A stretch of DNA of 64,000 bases from JAFDWI01 sp964544305 (GTDB taxonomy: Bacteria > Actinomycetota > Acidimicrobiia > Acidimicrobiales > Iamiaceae), in NCBI GenBank assembly GCA_964544305.1, contig CAZJAZ010000003.1, forward strand, positions 69,780 to 133,779. The letters run 5' to 3'. The translations under genes and the position numbers were made by a program. The stretch's first letter is position 1, and each line of letters begins with the position of its first letter. The notes under the pieces are model-generated. The model was given only the letters and a program-made list of their open reading frames with translations, was not told the DNA's origin and did no database searches. Of this stretch, positions 17,123-25,968 are shown piece after piece.

Positions 17123-18001
17123 ATGGACGAATCGTTCATTGAATCGAACGGCACTCGCCTCCATTTCGTGAGCAGCGGCGATGGTCCGCTCATCGTTTTC
17201 CTTCATGGTTGGCCCGAGTTTTGGTGGTCCTGGCGACACCAACTTGACGCTTTGGCAAATGCTGGTTTTCGGGCGGTTGCCTTTGACCTCCCAGGCTTTG
17301 GCGACTCCGACAAGCCAAAGCGCCGCTACGACGAACCGTGGGTGAACGCCACGATCGCGGCTGGCATCCAACAACTTCTTGGTGTCGATGAACGCTGCAT
17401 CTTGGTCGGCCACGATTGGGGTGGCCTGCTGGTGTGGCCGTTCGCTCGCAGATACCCGAACCTGTTAGCTGGCGTGGTTGGGGTCAACACTCCGGATCTC
17501 CCTCGTGGCACGATGCCGCCACTCGCGGTGATGGCCAAAGTGTTTCCAAACAATCCGAACTACATCATGCAGTTCCAAGACTTCGGGCCAGCCGACTGGC
17601 TGCTGGGGCGCGACGTCCCGGCATGGATGGAATCGCTCTATCTCGGACCGGCGACACGACAAAAGCAGGTGTTCCCACCGGAAGTTCTCGCTCGGTACAT
17701 AGAAGTATTTTCGCGCCCTGGGGCAGTCACGCCCAGCCTTGACTACTACCGCAACATGGACGCAAATTGGCGTACGGCCAAAGACTTGCCTGAAACGGTT
17801 GACGTACCCGCATTGATGATCTGTGCCGAGCACGATCCGGTCCTCTCCCCTGCGTTGAGCACCGGCATGGAAGAGCGAGTCCCCGACCTCGAGCGAGTCC
17901 TCATTGGTGACTGCGGTCATTGGACCCAACAAGAACAGCCTGATGCGACCAACGCCGCGTTGATCGCGTTTGCGCAACGAATTTTTTCATCGACCGTCTA
18001 A
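17123..18001 (+). CDS. Alpha/beta hydrolase, epoxide-hydrolase type
   Basis: A 292-residue alpha/beta hydrolase resembling soluble epoxide hydrolases. The oxyanion motif HGWPEFWWSWRHQ, the nucleophile elbow GHDWGG (Asp nucleophile, not Ser), the acid in CAEHDPVL and the histidine in CGHWTQQEQP are in the expected order. An aspartate nucleophile points to an epoxide hydrolase or dehalogenase rather than an esterase. Starts at 17123 (MDESFIESNGTRL) and 17099 are both possible; I prefer 17123 because conservation begins there. It is the last gene of the MaoC/ligase run. Confidence 0.87.
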   Translation: MDESFIESNGTRLHFVSSGDGPLIVFLHGWPEFWWSWRHQLDALANAGFRAVAFDLPGFGDSDKPKRRYDEPWVNATIAAGIQQLLGVDERCILVGHDWGGLLVWPFARRYPNLLAGVVGVNTPDLPRGTMPPLAVMAKVFPNNPNYIMQFQDFGPADWLLGRDVPAWMESLYLGPATRQKQVFPPEVLARYIEVFSRPGAVTPSLDYYRNMDANWRTAKDLPETVDVPALMICAEHDPVLSPALSTGMEERVPDLERVLIGDCGHWTQQEQPDATNAALIAFAQRIFSSTV

Positions 18002-18004
18002 AGC

Positions 18005-18337
18005 TCAGTCCCTGCGCAGCGTGGCGCGTAATTCCTCAAACTCGCTCAACGCGCGCACGGTGGCAAGATCATCTTCGGTTTCAATGAGTTTCGGTGCCCG
18101 AAAGCCTAGATCGACAGCGCGGCGCAGCCAGGCGAGGCCTGCCTGCGGATCGCCTGCTTTTGCCCAGGAGCACGCAACTTCATAACTCGACTGTGCAGGA
18201 TTTCGGCGCTGGTCGTTCGCAAGATGTTCCCCAACTTGCGCTGCGGATCGGTAGGCACCGGTGAAATGCAAGTGATTCTGGAGCTGCGCGACCGCGTCAA
18301 CCTCAATTGTCGGATCGGCCAACATGGCCTGTGCAAG
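18005..18337 (-). CDS. TPR-end-like C-terminal fragment, cut by scaffold gap
   Basis: The frame is open from the edge of the N run (LAQAMLADPTIEVDAVAQL) to a stop at 18005. It contains TPR-like helices: YEVACSWAKAGDPQAGLAWLRRAVDLGFRAPKLI, followed by a terminal DDLATVRALSEFEELRATL, a pattern seen in TPR end-of-group domains. Upstream of the gap on the same strand is a site-2 protease. The fragment is either that protein's C-terminal domain or a separate downstream gene. The two frames do not match across the nominal 100 N, which is expected when gap length is arbitrary. Confidence 0.65.
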   Translation of the reverse strand, partial: LAQAMLADPTIEVDAVAQLQNHLHFTGAYRSAAQVGEHLANDQRRNPAQSSYEVACSWAKAGDPQAGLAWLRRAVDLGFRAPKLIETEDDLATVRALSEFEELRATLRRD

Positions 18338-18437
18338 NNNNNNNNNNNNNNNNNNNNNNNNNNNNNNNNNNNNNNNNNNNNNNNNNNNNNNNNNNNNNNN
18401 NNNNNNNNNNNNNNNNNNNNNNNNNNNNNNNNNNNNN
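18338..18437. other. Assembly gap (100 N)
   Basis: A run of exactly 100 N, the conventional placeholder for a scaffold gap of unknown length. It interrupts the minus-strand region between the M50 protease and the TPR fragment. Any apparent reading frame through it is meaningless. Confidence 0.99.
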
Positions 18438-19212
18438 CTCGATCAGGGACGGCTGGAACCACTCGCAAGTCTGGCTGGCCACGCTTCCGGCGCCTCTTCT
18501 TCGCCTTCTTTGCTTGTGGTTCTGGTTCGAAACGTCGCTCAGGCGCTTGGAACGCGAGCCCTCGACCCGCGCCGAGAAAGCCTTCTTGCATGGCCTCCGC
18601 CAAATTCATGAGCGCCAGCATTGCGATGAAGATCGCCGCAAACGAATTCCCAATGATGAACAGGTAAATGGTTGCAACCGTACCCACGACCAACGAGGTA
18701 AACCGGGCAACTCGAAGCCCCCAAAGAGTTTGTGCAACCTGGCCACCGTCAAGGGGCAGCAACGGCAACAGGTTCGCGACCGACCACCAGAGATTGATGT
18801 ACCCGATCTGATAGACGACGAGATACCACTCAAGCGAGTTCGTTGCTTGCCACACGTGATCTCGCAACGCAAGCGCCGGAATGCCCAGCACCGCCATCGC
18901 GGCAATAACTCCGGAAAGACTCACGATGATCGAACGGACCTTTGGAAGCTCGCGCTGCCCATGCGTGAGTCCCCAAAACGCGGTGATCGTGATGCTGGGC
19001 TGCTGACCAAAGATGCGATACGCGACCGCGTGACCCAGTTCATGCACAAGTATCGACACGAAAACTATGCCGACCCAAACGCCCAAGAACACCAGTCGAT
19101 TCCCCGGCCAAGCCATGATGAGATTTCCGCCGAGAAGTGCTGCGATCAGAAAAAACGGCCATTCCACGTGAATGGGTATCCTGCCAATTCGAAGGTGCGG
19201 TTGACCCGACAT
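18438..19212 (-). CDS. Site-2 protease family membrane peptidase (M50), N-terminal part
   Basis: An intramembrane zinc metalloprotease. The zinc motif HELGH is at residues 57-61 inside a hydrophobic helix (VFVSILVHELGHAVAYRIFG). The third metal ligand lies in LLPLLPLDGGQVAQTLWG. Several other transmembrane segments are visible. The last part before the gap is basic (EPEPQAKKAKKRRRKRGQP). No PDZ or CBS domain is visible in the 258 residues seen. A TPR fragment lies across the gap, so a protease-TPR fusion is possible. It starts 39 bp from the divergent menG. Confidence 0.88.
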
Positions 19213-19251
19213 GTCTCAAGCATAGGGAGCTCGCGCAGACGGATTCCTAGC

Positions 19252-19889
19252 ATGGACCTCATGACGCGTGAACTGCCCCAAGGTGCGGCAAAAGAACAGG
19301 CAGTCCGGAAAATGTTCGATGCGATCGCGCCTCGCTATGACCTGATGAACCGTCTCATGACTTTTCGCCTCGATGTGGGCTGGCGACGACGATGTGTTGA
19401 TCAACTTGGCCTCGCTGCCGGTTCGGTCGTACTTGACGTGGCATGTGGCACCGGCGACCTCTGTCGAGACTTGACCAAGCATGGCCTCAAACCAATTGGT
19501 GTGGACTTTTCTTTCGGCATGCTCCATGCGGCTCGCACCGGTGCTGCACTCGTGAACGCCGATGCCCAGAATCTTCCCCTTCCCGATGCCAGCGTCGATG
19601 GTCTGACCTGCGGGTTCGCTCTGCGCAATTTTGTGAATCTGGATGCAATGTTGATTGAGACGGCGCGGATTGTGCGCCCAGGCGGCCGCATTGCACTCCT
19701 TGAGGTTGCAACGCCCCCAAACGCAATCATGCGTTTGGGGCATGGAATCTACTTTGGACACATCGTCCCTCGCATCGGGGCTTTGCTTTCCGATGCGGAT
19801 GCCTATCAGTACCTCCCCGACTCGGTTGCCTATCTTCCACCCACGCATGAACTGTTAGCGACACTCGAAACTGTCGGTTTGGTGCACGT
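19252..19889 (+). CDS. menG: Demethylmenaquinone methyltransferase, 3' end missing in gap
   Basis: A UbiE/MenG-type SAM methyltransferase for the last step of menaquinone synthesis. Conserved blocks are VRKMFDAIAPRYDLMNRLMTF, LDVACGTGDL (motif I), ALRNFVNLDAML and PGGRIALLEVATP. The 212 visible codons stop at the N run, so roughly 20 C-terminal residues are missing. The start is ATG at 19252 (MDLMTREL) or 19261. An uninterrupted frame appears to join it to menF, but only because N codons carry no stops. Confidence 0.93.
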
Positions 19890-19989
19890 NNNNNNNNNNN
19901 NNNNNNNNNNNNNNNNNNNNNNNNNNNNNNNNNNNNNNNNNNNNNNNNNNNNNNNNNNNNNNNNNNNNNNNNNNNNNNNNNNNNNNNNN
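19890..19989. other. Assembly gap (100 N)
   Basis: A second run of exactly 100 N. It removes the 3' end of menG and the 5' end of menF; its true length is unknown. Confidence 0.99.
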
Positions 19990-20976
19990 GTCTTTGCGAT
20001 TGGGGCACGCCCTTTTGATCACACCATGCCCTGGGAGTTGATTGTCCCGGCATACCAGGTTCGAGTCGATGAAGACGGCAACGCTTTTGAGACGGTGATT
20101 GGCAATGGTGCCCCACCAGTGCAAAGTGACCGGAACGATTCAGGGTCATTCGGCGAGGTGAGACTCTCCCCCCTGGACGATCCAATGTGGTGGAAGGACC
20201 AGGTCGCGCTCGCAACCAGACGAATTCAGTCGGGATGCGCTGAGAAGATCGTCCTTGCTCGAGCGGTCGAAGCCGCTGCGGAACACCCCATCACTCCAAA
20301 TACGCTCCTTGGCCGTCTCGAACGCCGGTTCCCACAGTGCTTTCTCTATTCCGTCGACGGACTCGTCGGAGCGTCACCCGAGCTGCTCGTTGAACGAAAG
20401 GGCTTGACTGTTCGCTCGCAACCGATGGCTGGCACGATCCGCCACGTTGACGATGCGCACGAGAATCAAAAGCTCATTACCGCACTCAAAGCATCACCGA
20501 CGTACCGGCATGAACATCAAGTGACGATCGACATGGTCCGTGACACATTGTTGAATTACGCAAGTTTCATTGACTTTGAGCCTGAGCCGTCGCTCATTGG
20601 TCTCGCGAACGTCACGCATCTTGCATCAAATGTTGAAGGCGAACTCTCGTCTCCGCCGGCGAGTGTCCTTGAACTCCAAGATGCGCTTCATCCAACTCCG
20701 GCCGTTTCTGGTCGCCCACGTCGAGCAGCGCTCGACGCAATCACTGAACTCGAAGCACACGATCGGGGACGATATGCGGGCACGGTTGGATGGGTCGATG
20801 CAACTGGCGACGGGTGTTTTGCGGTGAGCATTCGTTGTGCTCAGCTCGATTCGCATGACCCGCACCGAGCGGTCTTGCATGCGGGTTGCGGACTCGTTGC
20901 CGACTCCAATCCCGATGCTGAACTCGCGGAATCACAGGCAAAGCTCGATGCGATGATCCAGGCCCTGAAAGACTGA
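19990..20976 (+). CDS. menF: Isochorismate synthase, 5' end missing in gap
   Basis: A chorismate-binding enzyme that isomerises chorismate to isochorismate to start menaquinone synthesis. The visible 328 residues include KIVLARAVEA, GASPELLVERKGLTVRSQPMAGT, NVTHLASNVEGEL and the isochorismate-synthase hallmark LHPTPAVSGRPRRAAL (anthranilate synthases have A-G-x-x-S-G-A-P-K here). About 100 N-terminal residues are missing. It is followed 6 bp later by menD. Confidence 0.93.
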   Translation, partial: VFAIGARPFDHTMPWELIVPAYQVRVDEDGNAFETVIGNGAPPVQSDRNDSGSFGEVRLSPLDDPMWWKDQVALATRRIQSGCAEKIVLARAVEAAAEHPITPNTLLGRLERRFPQCFLYSVDGLVGASPELLVERKGLTVRSQPMAGTIRHVDDAHENQKLITALKASPTYRHEHQVTIDMVRDTLLNYASFIDFEPEPSLIGLANVTHLASNVEGELSSPPASVLELQDALHPTPAVSGRPRRAALDAITELEAHDRGRYAGTVGWVDATGDGCFAVSIRCAQLDSHDPHRAVLHAGCGLVADSNPDAELAESQAKLDAMIQALKD

Positions 20977-20982
20977 ACGGGT

Positions 20983-22605
20983 ATGTCATTTTGTCGCACA
21001 TTGGTTGACGAATGGGTCCGTGCGGGTGTCACCGATGCGGTCGTGGCACCTGGGTCCCGTTCAACACCGCTTGCGCTCGCCGTTTTTGAACGTCTCCGTT
21101 GCACCGTCATGCTCGATGAACGGAGTGCCGCGTTCTGTGCACTCGGTATGGGTTTGGCAACTGGCCGACCTTCGGTGTTGGTTTGCACAAGTGGCACCGC
21201 CGCAACCCATTTCTATGGTGCCGTCGTTGAAGCTTCGCTGAGCTGTGTTCCGCTCATCGTGTGTACAGCAGATCGACCCCCCGAACTCCAAAGTGTCGGC
21301 GCACCACAAACGATTGATCAGACGCACCTCTATGGCGATGCAGTGCGCTGGTTCGCAGAACCAGGCCCATCCGACACGCTTGATCCGGCCATGTGGCGCT
21401 CCTTGGCAGCTAGAGCATTCCTCGAAACATCCGGCCGCCACCCTGGACCGGTCCATCTCAATTTGGCTTTCCGAGAGCCCTTAATTGAATCCGACCAGCC
21501 ACTTCCGTCTGGTCGCTCCAATGATCTGCCGTGGCATGGTTGTGCACCGATCTCGCACCCAGTTGCCCCACCAAGCGAGATTGCGGCGATGTGCCACAAC
21601 GCACAACGGCCCCTGATTGTTGCAGGACACGATGGAAGTAACGACCTTGACCTGGACGGGGTTCCGATTATTGGTGACCATCGTGGGACTCTTCCCCACA
21701 ACGTTGCACACGCTGATCTGCTTATCCGTTCGGATCACTTTTGTAAAGGGCACAAGCCGGATCTCATCATTCGGTCGGGCATGCCACCCGCTTCGAAGGC
21801 ACTTCACACATGGCTCGACTCACTGGCTGTGCCCCAACTGGTCATCCAGCCCAATGGCGCTTGGATTGACCCGTCTCGACAGGCAGTGTGGTACAGCTCC
21901 GGACGAACTGCGTTGACGCTTCGTGGCGAATCCGGCTGGCTGGATTCATGGACGAGCAAGGCGGCCGTGGCTTCCTCGACAATTGCAGCAGTGCTGGCTG
22001 CGAAACGAGCGCTAGTTGAGCCCGTGATCGCGCGCGCAGTTCTCGCAACCTGCTCTCCGAGGTCAAAGTTGGTGGTGTCGTCGTCAATGCCAATCCGTGA
22101 CATAGAAGCCTTCGCCGAACCTCGAGTCGATGTGCAGGTGTACGCCAATCGCGGAGCGAACGGCATCGACGGCCTCATCTCAACCGCCCGCGGGATCGCG
22201 CAAAGTGGTGCTCCGACGACCCTGTTGCTCGGAGATCTTGCATTTCTTCATGACAGCAACGGGTTGCTTGGCCTCGCCGAATCTAATCTCGATCTCACCA
22301 TTGTCATCGTTGACAACAACGGTGGAGGGATTTTTTCGTTGCTCCCTCAACGTGATGTCCTTGACACCGCAACCTTTGAAGCATTGTTTGGCACACCCCA
22401 GTCGGTCAGTCTCGAAACCTTGTTGCGTGCACACGAGATTCAAGCGGTACGGGTTGACACCCCTCCGGCGCTGGCCGAAGAATTGAAAGCCGCGTCTGAC
22501 ATCCACGGTCCGCGTGCCGTGATCGCGACCACTTGCCGCGACGACAACGTGGTAGTACACAACGAACTCATTGCCGCCGTCGCCGAAGCGCTTGATGCCA
22601 ACTAG
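20983..22605 (+). CDS. menD: 2-succinyl-5-enolpyruvyl-6-hydroxy-3-cyclohexene-1-carboxylate synthase
   Basis: A 540-residue thiamine-diphosphate enzyme that couples 2-oxoglutarate and isochorismate. The N-terminal VVAPGSRSTPLALAVFERL, the LDERSAAFCALGMGLATGRP block with the ThDP-activating Glu, CTSGTAATHFY and DRPPELQSVGAPQTIDQ are all characteristic of MenD. The C-terminal cofactor region LLGDLAFLHDSNGLL and VDNNGGGIFSLLPQ matches the Mg/ThDP motif. It sits between menF and menH, overlapping menH by 11 bp. Confidence 0.96.
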   Translation: MSFCRTLVDEWVRAGVTDAVVAPGSRSTPLALAVFERLRCTVMLDERSAAFCALGMGLATGRPSVLVCTSGTAATHFYGAVVEASLSCVPLIVCTADRPPELQSVGAPQTIDQTHLYGDAVRWFAEPGPSDTLDPAMWRSLAARAFLETSGRHPGPVHLNLAFREPLIESDQPLPSGRSNDLPWHGCAPISHPVAPPSEIAAMCHNAQRPLIVAGHDGSNDLDLDGVPIIGDHRGTLPHNVAHADLLIRSDHFCKGHKPDLIIRSGMPPASKALHTWLDSLAVPQLVIQPNGAWIDPSRQAVWYSSGRTALTLRGESGWLDSWTSKAAVASSTIAAVLAAKRALVEPVIARAVLATCSPRSKLVVSSSMPIRDIEAFAEPRVDVQVYANRGANGIDGLISTARGIAQSGAPTTLLLGDLAFLHDSNGLLGLAESNLDLTIVIVDNNGGGIFSLLPQRDVLDTATFEALFGTPQSVSLETLLRAHEIQAVRVDTPPALAEELKAASDIHGPRAVIATTCRDDNVVVHNELIAAVAEALDAN

Positions 22606-23350
22606 TCACCTGATCCTCCTCCATGGCTTCACGCAGACCCGCGCGAGTTTCAATCCCCTTGTAGAAGCGCTGGATGACACCTCGATCACGAGCCGGGCAA
22701 TTGCACTTGCTGGCCATGAAATCGGACATGGACCCGAACGAGAGGTCGTTGGCGACCTATGGGCCGGTGCTGACAAGCTTGTTGCGACATCACTTTCGGA
22801 TGGCCCGCACTGCGTCTTGGGCTATTCAATGGGGGCACGCCTTGCGCTCCATGTCGCCCTTGCCCATTCACAAGCACTGCACAGCCTGATCCTCATTAGT
22901 GGCACCGCGGGAATTGACGACGACAATGCCCGTTCCGAGCGACGCCGGCTCGACGACGAGCGCGCCACGCTCATTGAATCGATTGGCGTCAAAGCGTTTC
23001 TCAAGCAATGGCTCGCCAATGATTTATTCGCAAACCTGCCCGACGATCCCGAACGACTGACACGTCGCGCGACCAATACTGCCCCCGGACTCGCATCGTC
23101 TTTGCGTCTCTGGGGAACCGGGACGATGGATCCTCCGTTGTGGAATCGACTGTCTGGTATCACCATTCCCACCTTGATCCTCGCTGGCGAGTACGACGTG
23201 AAGTTCACCGACCTTGGCCGCCGCATGGCTGCATCAATAGGTGCAAACGCGAACTTCGAGACGATTCCCGGGGCTGGCCACGCGGCACATATCGAACGCC
23301 CCGACCTTGTCGCTGCCCGCATTGCTTCGTGGCGTCGACGAAATGACTGA
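22595..23350 (+). CDS. menH: SHCHC synthase-like alpha/beta hydrolase
   Basis: A 251-residue alpha/beta hydrolase that by position and sequence should remove pyruvate from the MenD product. Motifs are LLHGFTQTRASF (oxyanion), nucleophile elbow GYSMGARLAL, SGTAGIDDDNARSERRRLDDE (a lid-region pattern usual in MenH), acid in AGEYDVKF and histidine in PGAGHAAHIERP. The start at ATG 22595 overlaps the end of menD. An upstream in-frame start at 22571 would lie further inside menD. Confidence 0.9.
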   Translation: MPTSHLILLHGFTQTRASFNPLVEALDDTSITSRAIALAGHEIGHGPEREVVGDLWAGADKLVATSLSDGPHCVLGYSMGARLALHVALAHSQALHSLILISGTAGIDDDNARSERRRLDDERATLIESIGVKAFLKQWLANDLFANLPDDPERLTRRATNTAPGLASSLRLWGTGTMDPPLWNRLSGITIPTLILAGEYDVKFTDLGRRMAASIGANANFETIPGAGHAAHIERPDLVAARIASWRRRND

Positions 23351-23359
23351 CGTTTGGCG

Positions 23360-24238
23360 TTAGTGCAGCGCCAGTCCCAGCGCGAAGAGGCATCCGGTCA
23401 GCAGCTGCGTCCGCCCGGTTGCGCCCAGGACCGCAATGAGATCTGGCCCTCGTGCGCCATTGTGCACGGCTCTGATCGCACCCAGGGCGCTCACTAGCCC
23501 GAGGCCCCCGAGTGCCCCCCACGGTCGACCAAAAGCCAACGAAACCGCAACGACCCCAGCAATTGCGGCGACCAACATGGCCATGAACAGCCATCGGGTC
23601 GCCGCGTCACCAATGCGCACCGCGAGGGTCAGCTTCCCACTCTGGGTATCACCCGGAATATCCCGCAAATTGTTGATCACCAAGAGTGCCGTTGCGAGCA
23701 AACCAACAGGAATCGACGCGGCCCAGGCAAGCAGTGTGAGTTCTCCCGTATTCACATATGCCGATCCAACAGTTGCGACAACGCCAAAGAAGATGAATAC
23801 AAACAGTTCTCCAAAACCGGCATAACCATAGGGGCGTGGACCGCCGGTATAGAACCAGCCCGCGGCAATTGCCGCAAGGCCAACAAGGATCAATTCCCAT
23901 CCCGCTGCAGCTGCTAAACCCAAGCCTGCAATTCCAGCGACGCCAAAGGACGCAAACGCAGCGAGCTTCACCGCTTTTGGTTCGACGAGGCCTTGACCAA
24001 CAAGGCGTACCGGGCCAACACGACGGTCGTCTGCATCGGTTCCGCGCACCCCGTCGGAGTAGTCATTTGCGAAATTCGTTCCCACTTGAAGCGCCAGGGC
24101 CACAATAAGGGCACAACCGACCCGCCAGGCATGAACACCGTCGCCGACGGCCACCGCGGTGCCCACCGCGACCGGGACAACCGCAGCAGGAAGCGTGCGA
24201 GGGCGTGCGCCCGCAACCCAAGTTGTCAGTGCGGCCAT
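23360..24238 (-). CDS. menA: 1,4-dihydroxy-2-naphthoate polyprenyltransferase
   Basis: A UbiA-family integral membrane prenyltransferase that attaches the isoprenoid tail to DHNA. The first Asp-rich motif is NFANDYSDGVRGTDADDR; the second lies in LLVINNLRDIPGDTQSGKLTLAVRIG. About eight hydrophobic helices are evident. The ATG at 24238 (MAALTTWVAGARPRTLPAAV) gives 292 residues. The frame is open upstream to 24376, but that is antisense to menE. It lies on the opposite strand between menH and menE, with 9 bp to the menH stop. Confidence 0.94.
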   Translation of the reverse strand: MAALTTWVAGARPRTLPAAVVPVAVGTAVAVGDGVHAWRVGCALIVALALQVGTNFANDYSDGVRGTDADDRRVGPVRLVGQGLVEPKAVKLAAFASFGVAGIAGLGLAAAAGWELILVGLAAIAAGWFYTGGPRPYGYAGFGELFVFIFFGVVATVGSAYVNTGELTLLAWAASIPVGLLATALLVINNLRDIPGDTQSGKLTLAVRIGDAATRWLFMAMLVAAIAGVVAVSLAFGRPWGALGGLGLVSALGAIRAVHNGARGPDLIAVLGATGRTQLLTGCLFALGLALH

Positions 24239-24325
24239 GGCATCGAACGATAGGGCCGTACCGTTGACGCCACCCAAAGCCGGACTACCCACTTGTGTGG
24301 GCGAGCGCTCTACGATCAATGCACG

Positions 24326-25381
24326 ATGCCCCGGCTCGTCGCACTTCACTCCCCTCCAGGGCCCAGCTTTGTTCAAGAACTGCAGGCCATCTGGGATGCC
24401 GGGGACGCCGCGTTTCCCGTTGACACCCGGCTACCCCTTGCACAGCAAACGGAGACATGCACGCAGTTGCGCGTTGGCGATGACGTTGAGCCTGGTGATG
24501 CACTCGTCATTGCGACAAGTGGTTCAACCGGCCAACCCAAAGGGGTCGTGCTCACCCACGAAGCACTCGCTGCCCACGCGCACGCAGTGCATGAACGCCT
24601 CGACCTTGACCGCAACACGGATGCCTGGACGGCGTGTCTCCCCCTCGCCCACATTGGTGGCCTCGGGGTCGTCGTTCGCTCACTCATTGACGAGGTGCCA
24701 CTCAACGTGCTGGCGCGTTACGACGATGCGGCCGACCACGGTTCATTAATCTCACTGGTTCCCACTCAGCTTGACCGATTGAGCGAACCTGACATTCAAC
24801 GCTTTCGATGGATCGTGCTGGGTGGCTCAGGTGATCCACAAATTCGACCGGCAAATGTGGTGCACACGTGGGGTATGACCGAATCCGGGGGCGGTGTGGT
24901 GTACGGCGACCGTGCGCTTTCTGGGATCGAAGTCGACGTGCGGGATGGAGAGCTGTTTCTTCGTGGTCCCACGCTTCTTCGAAGCTATCGAGACGGCACC
25001 GATCCAAAAGACGCGCACGGTTGGTATGCGACCGGTGACATGGGTTCGATTGATGATGACGGCCGAATTGCGGTGTCAGGTCGGCGCGATCATCTCATCA
25101 TTAGTGGCGGCGAGAACATCTGGCCTGAGCCAGTCGAAGCCGCACTCCGATCGCTTCCCAGCATTCTTGACGCGGTCGTTGTTGGCCGAACCGATCCGGA
25201 GTGGGGTCAAATTGTGGTGGCACGAATCATTCCCACCGATCGCAATGAACCGCCCACCCTGGTTGAATTGCGGCACCAACTCGATGGGACGTTGGCCCGC
25301 TTTGCTTTGCCCCGCGCACTCGAACTTGTCGATTCCATTCCGCGCAGCGCGCTCGGCAAGATCCAAAGGAACATGGTATGA
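24326..25381 (+). CDS. menE: o-succinylbenzoate-CoA ligase
   Basis: A short AMP-forming ligase (351 residues from ATG 24326) that activates succinylbenzoate. Motifs are VIATSGSTGQPKGVVLTHEAL, HTWGMTESGGGVVYG, GWYATGDMG, GRRDHLIISGGENIWPEPVE and the catalytic lysine in RSALGKIQRNMV. The N-terminal domain is reduced compared with general acyl-CoA ligases, as is usual for actinobacterial MenE. It overlaps maf by 4 bp. menB and menC are not in the window. Confidence 0.93.
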   Translation: MPRLVALHSPPGPSFVQELQAIWDAGDAAFPVDTRLPLAQQTETCTQLRVGDDVEPGDALVIATSGSTGQPKGVVLTHEALAAHAHAVHERLDLDRNTDAWTACLPLAHIGGLGVVVRSLIDEVPLNVLARYDDAADHGSLISLVPTQLDRLSEPDIQRFRWIVLGGSGDPQIRPANVVHTWGMTESGGGVVYGDRALSGIEVDVRDGELFLRGPTLLRSYRDGTDPKDAHGWYATGDMGSIDDDGRIAVSGRRDHLIISGGENIWPEPVEAALRSLPSILDAVVVGRTDPEWGQIVVARIIPTDRNEPPTLVELRHQLDGTLARFALPRALELVDSIPRSALGKIQRNMV

Positions 25382-25968
25382 CCCGACCGATCATCCTCGC
25401 CTCAAAGTCACCGGCGCGTCTTCGCCTTCTTCAAGACGCCGGAATTTTCCCCGAAGTGATTGTTTCTGGCGCCGACGAAACGATCGATCCGCTTATCGAA
25501 CCTGATCTCGCAACCGTTGACCTTGCCCGCCGCAAAGCGTCTAGTGTCGCAGGCAATGTCAGTGGGCCTCTCGTCTTGGGCTGCGATTCGATGCTGTACT
25601 TCGAGGGCCGCACGCATGGGAAACCTGGCACGAAGAGCGCTGCCCGTGATGCGTGGATGTCACGCCGAGGCAAAAGCGGCGTTCTGTGGACCGGGCACGT
25701 GTTGATCGATTCCGCAACCGGACGTGAAGTTGTTGAGGCCGTGCCAACCACCGTTCACTTCGCCGACGTGTCGGATGATGAAATTGACGCATATGTGGCA
25801 AGCGGCGAACCGTTGTGGGTTGCGGGCGCGTTCACTTTGGATGGACGCGGCGCACCATTTGTTGAACGCATCGAAGGAGATCATGCCAACGTTGTTGGCC
25901 TGTCATTGCCGGCGCTCCGACGCATGCTCCACACGCTCGGCTTGTCAATTACGGAGTTCTGGCAGTGA
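25378..25968 (+). CDS. maf: Maf family nucleotide pyrophosphatase
   Basis: A 196-residue Maf/YhdE protein that hydrolyses non-canonical or modified nucleoside triphosphates (dTTP/UTP or m7GTP subfamilies). The first motif is ILASKSPARLRLLQDAG. The catalytic aspartate region is VLGCDSMLYFEG, and GAFTLDGRGAPFVERIEGDHANVVGLSLP forms the C-terminal block. Start and stop both overlap neighbours by 4 bp, so it is embedded in the menE-maf-dusB operon. Confidence 0.93.
   Translation: MTRPIILASKSPARLRLLQDAGIFPEVIVSGADETIDPLIEPDLATVDLARRKASSVAGNVSGPLVLGCDSMLYFEGRTHGKPGTKSAARDAWMSRRGKSGVLWTGHVLIDSATGREVVEAVPTTVHFADVSDDEIDAYVASGEPLWVAGAFTLDGRGAPFVERIEGDHANVVGLSLPALRRMLHTLGLSITEFWQ

Noticed and set aside
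18307..20976. A single plus-strand frame of 889 codons spanning both N runs
   Set aside because: Its continuity depends on stop-free N codons. The first part is antisense to the M50 gene, and the rest is menG and menF, two separate enzymes.
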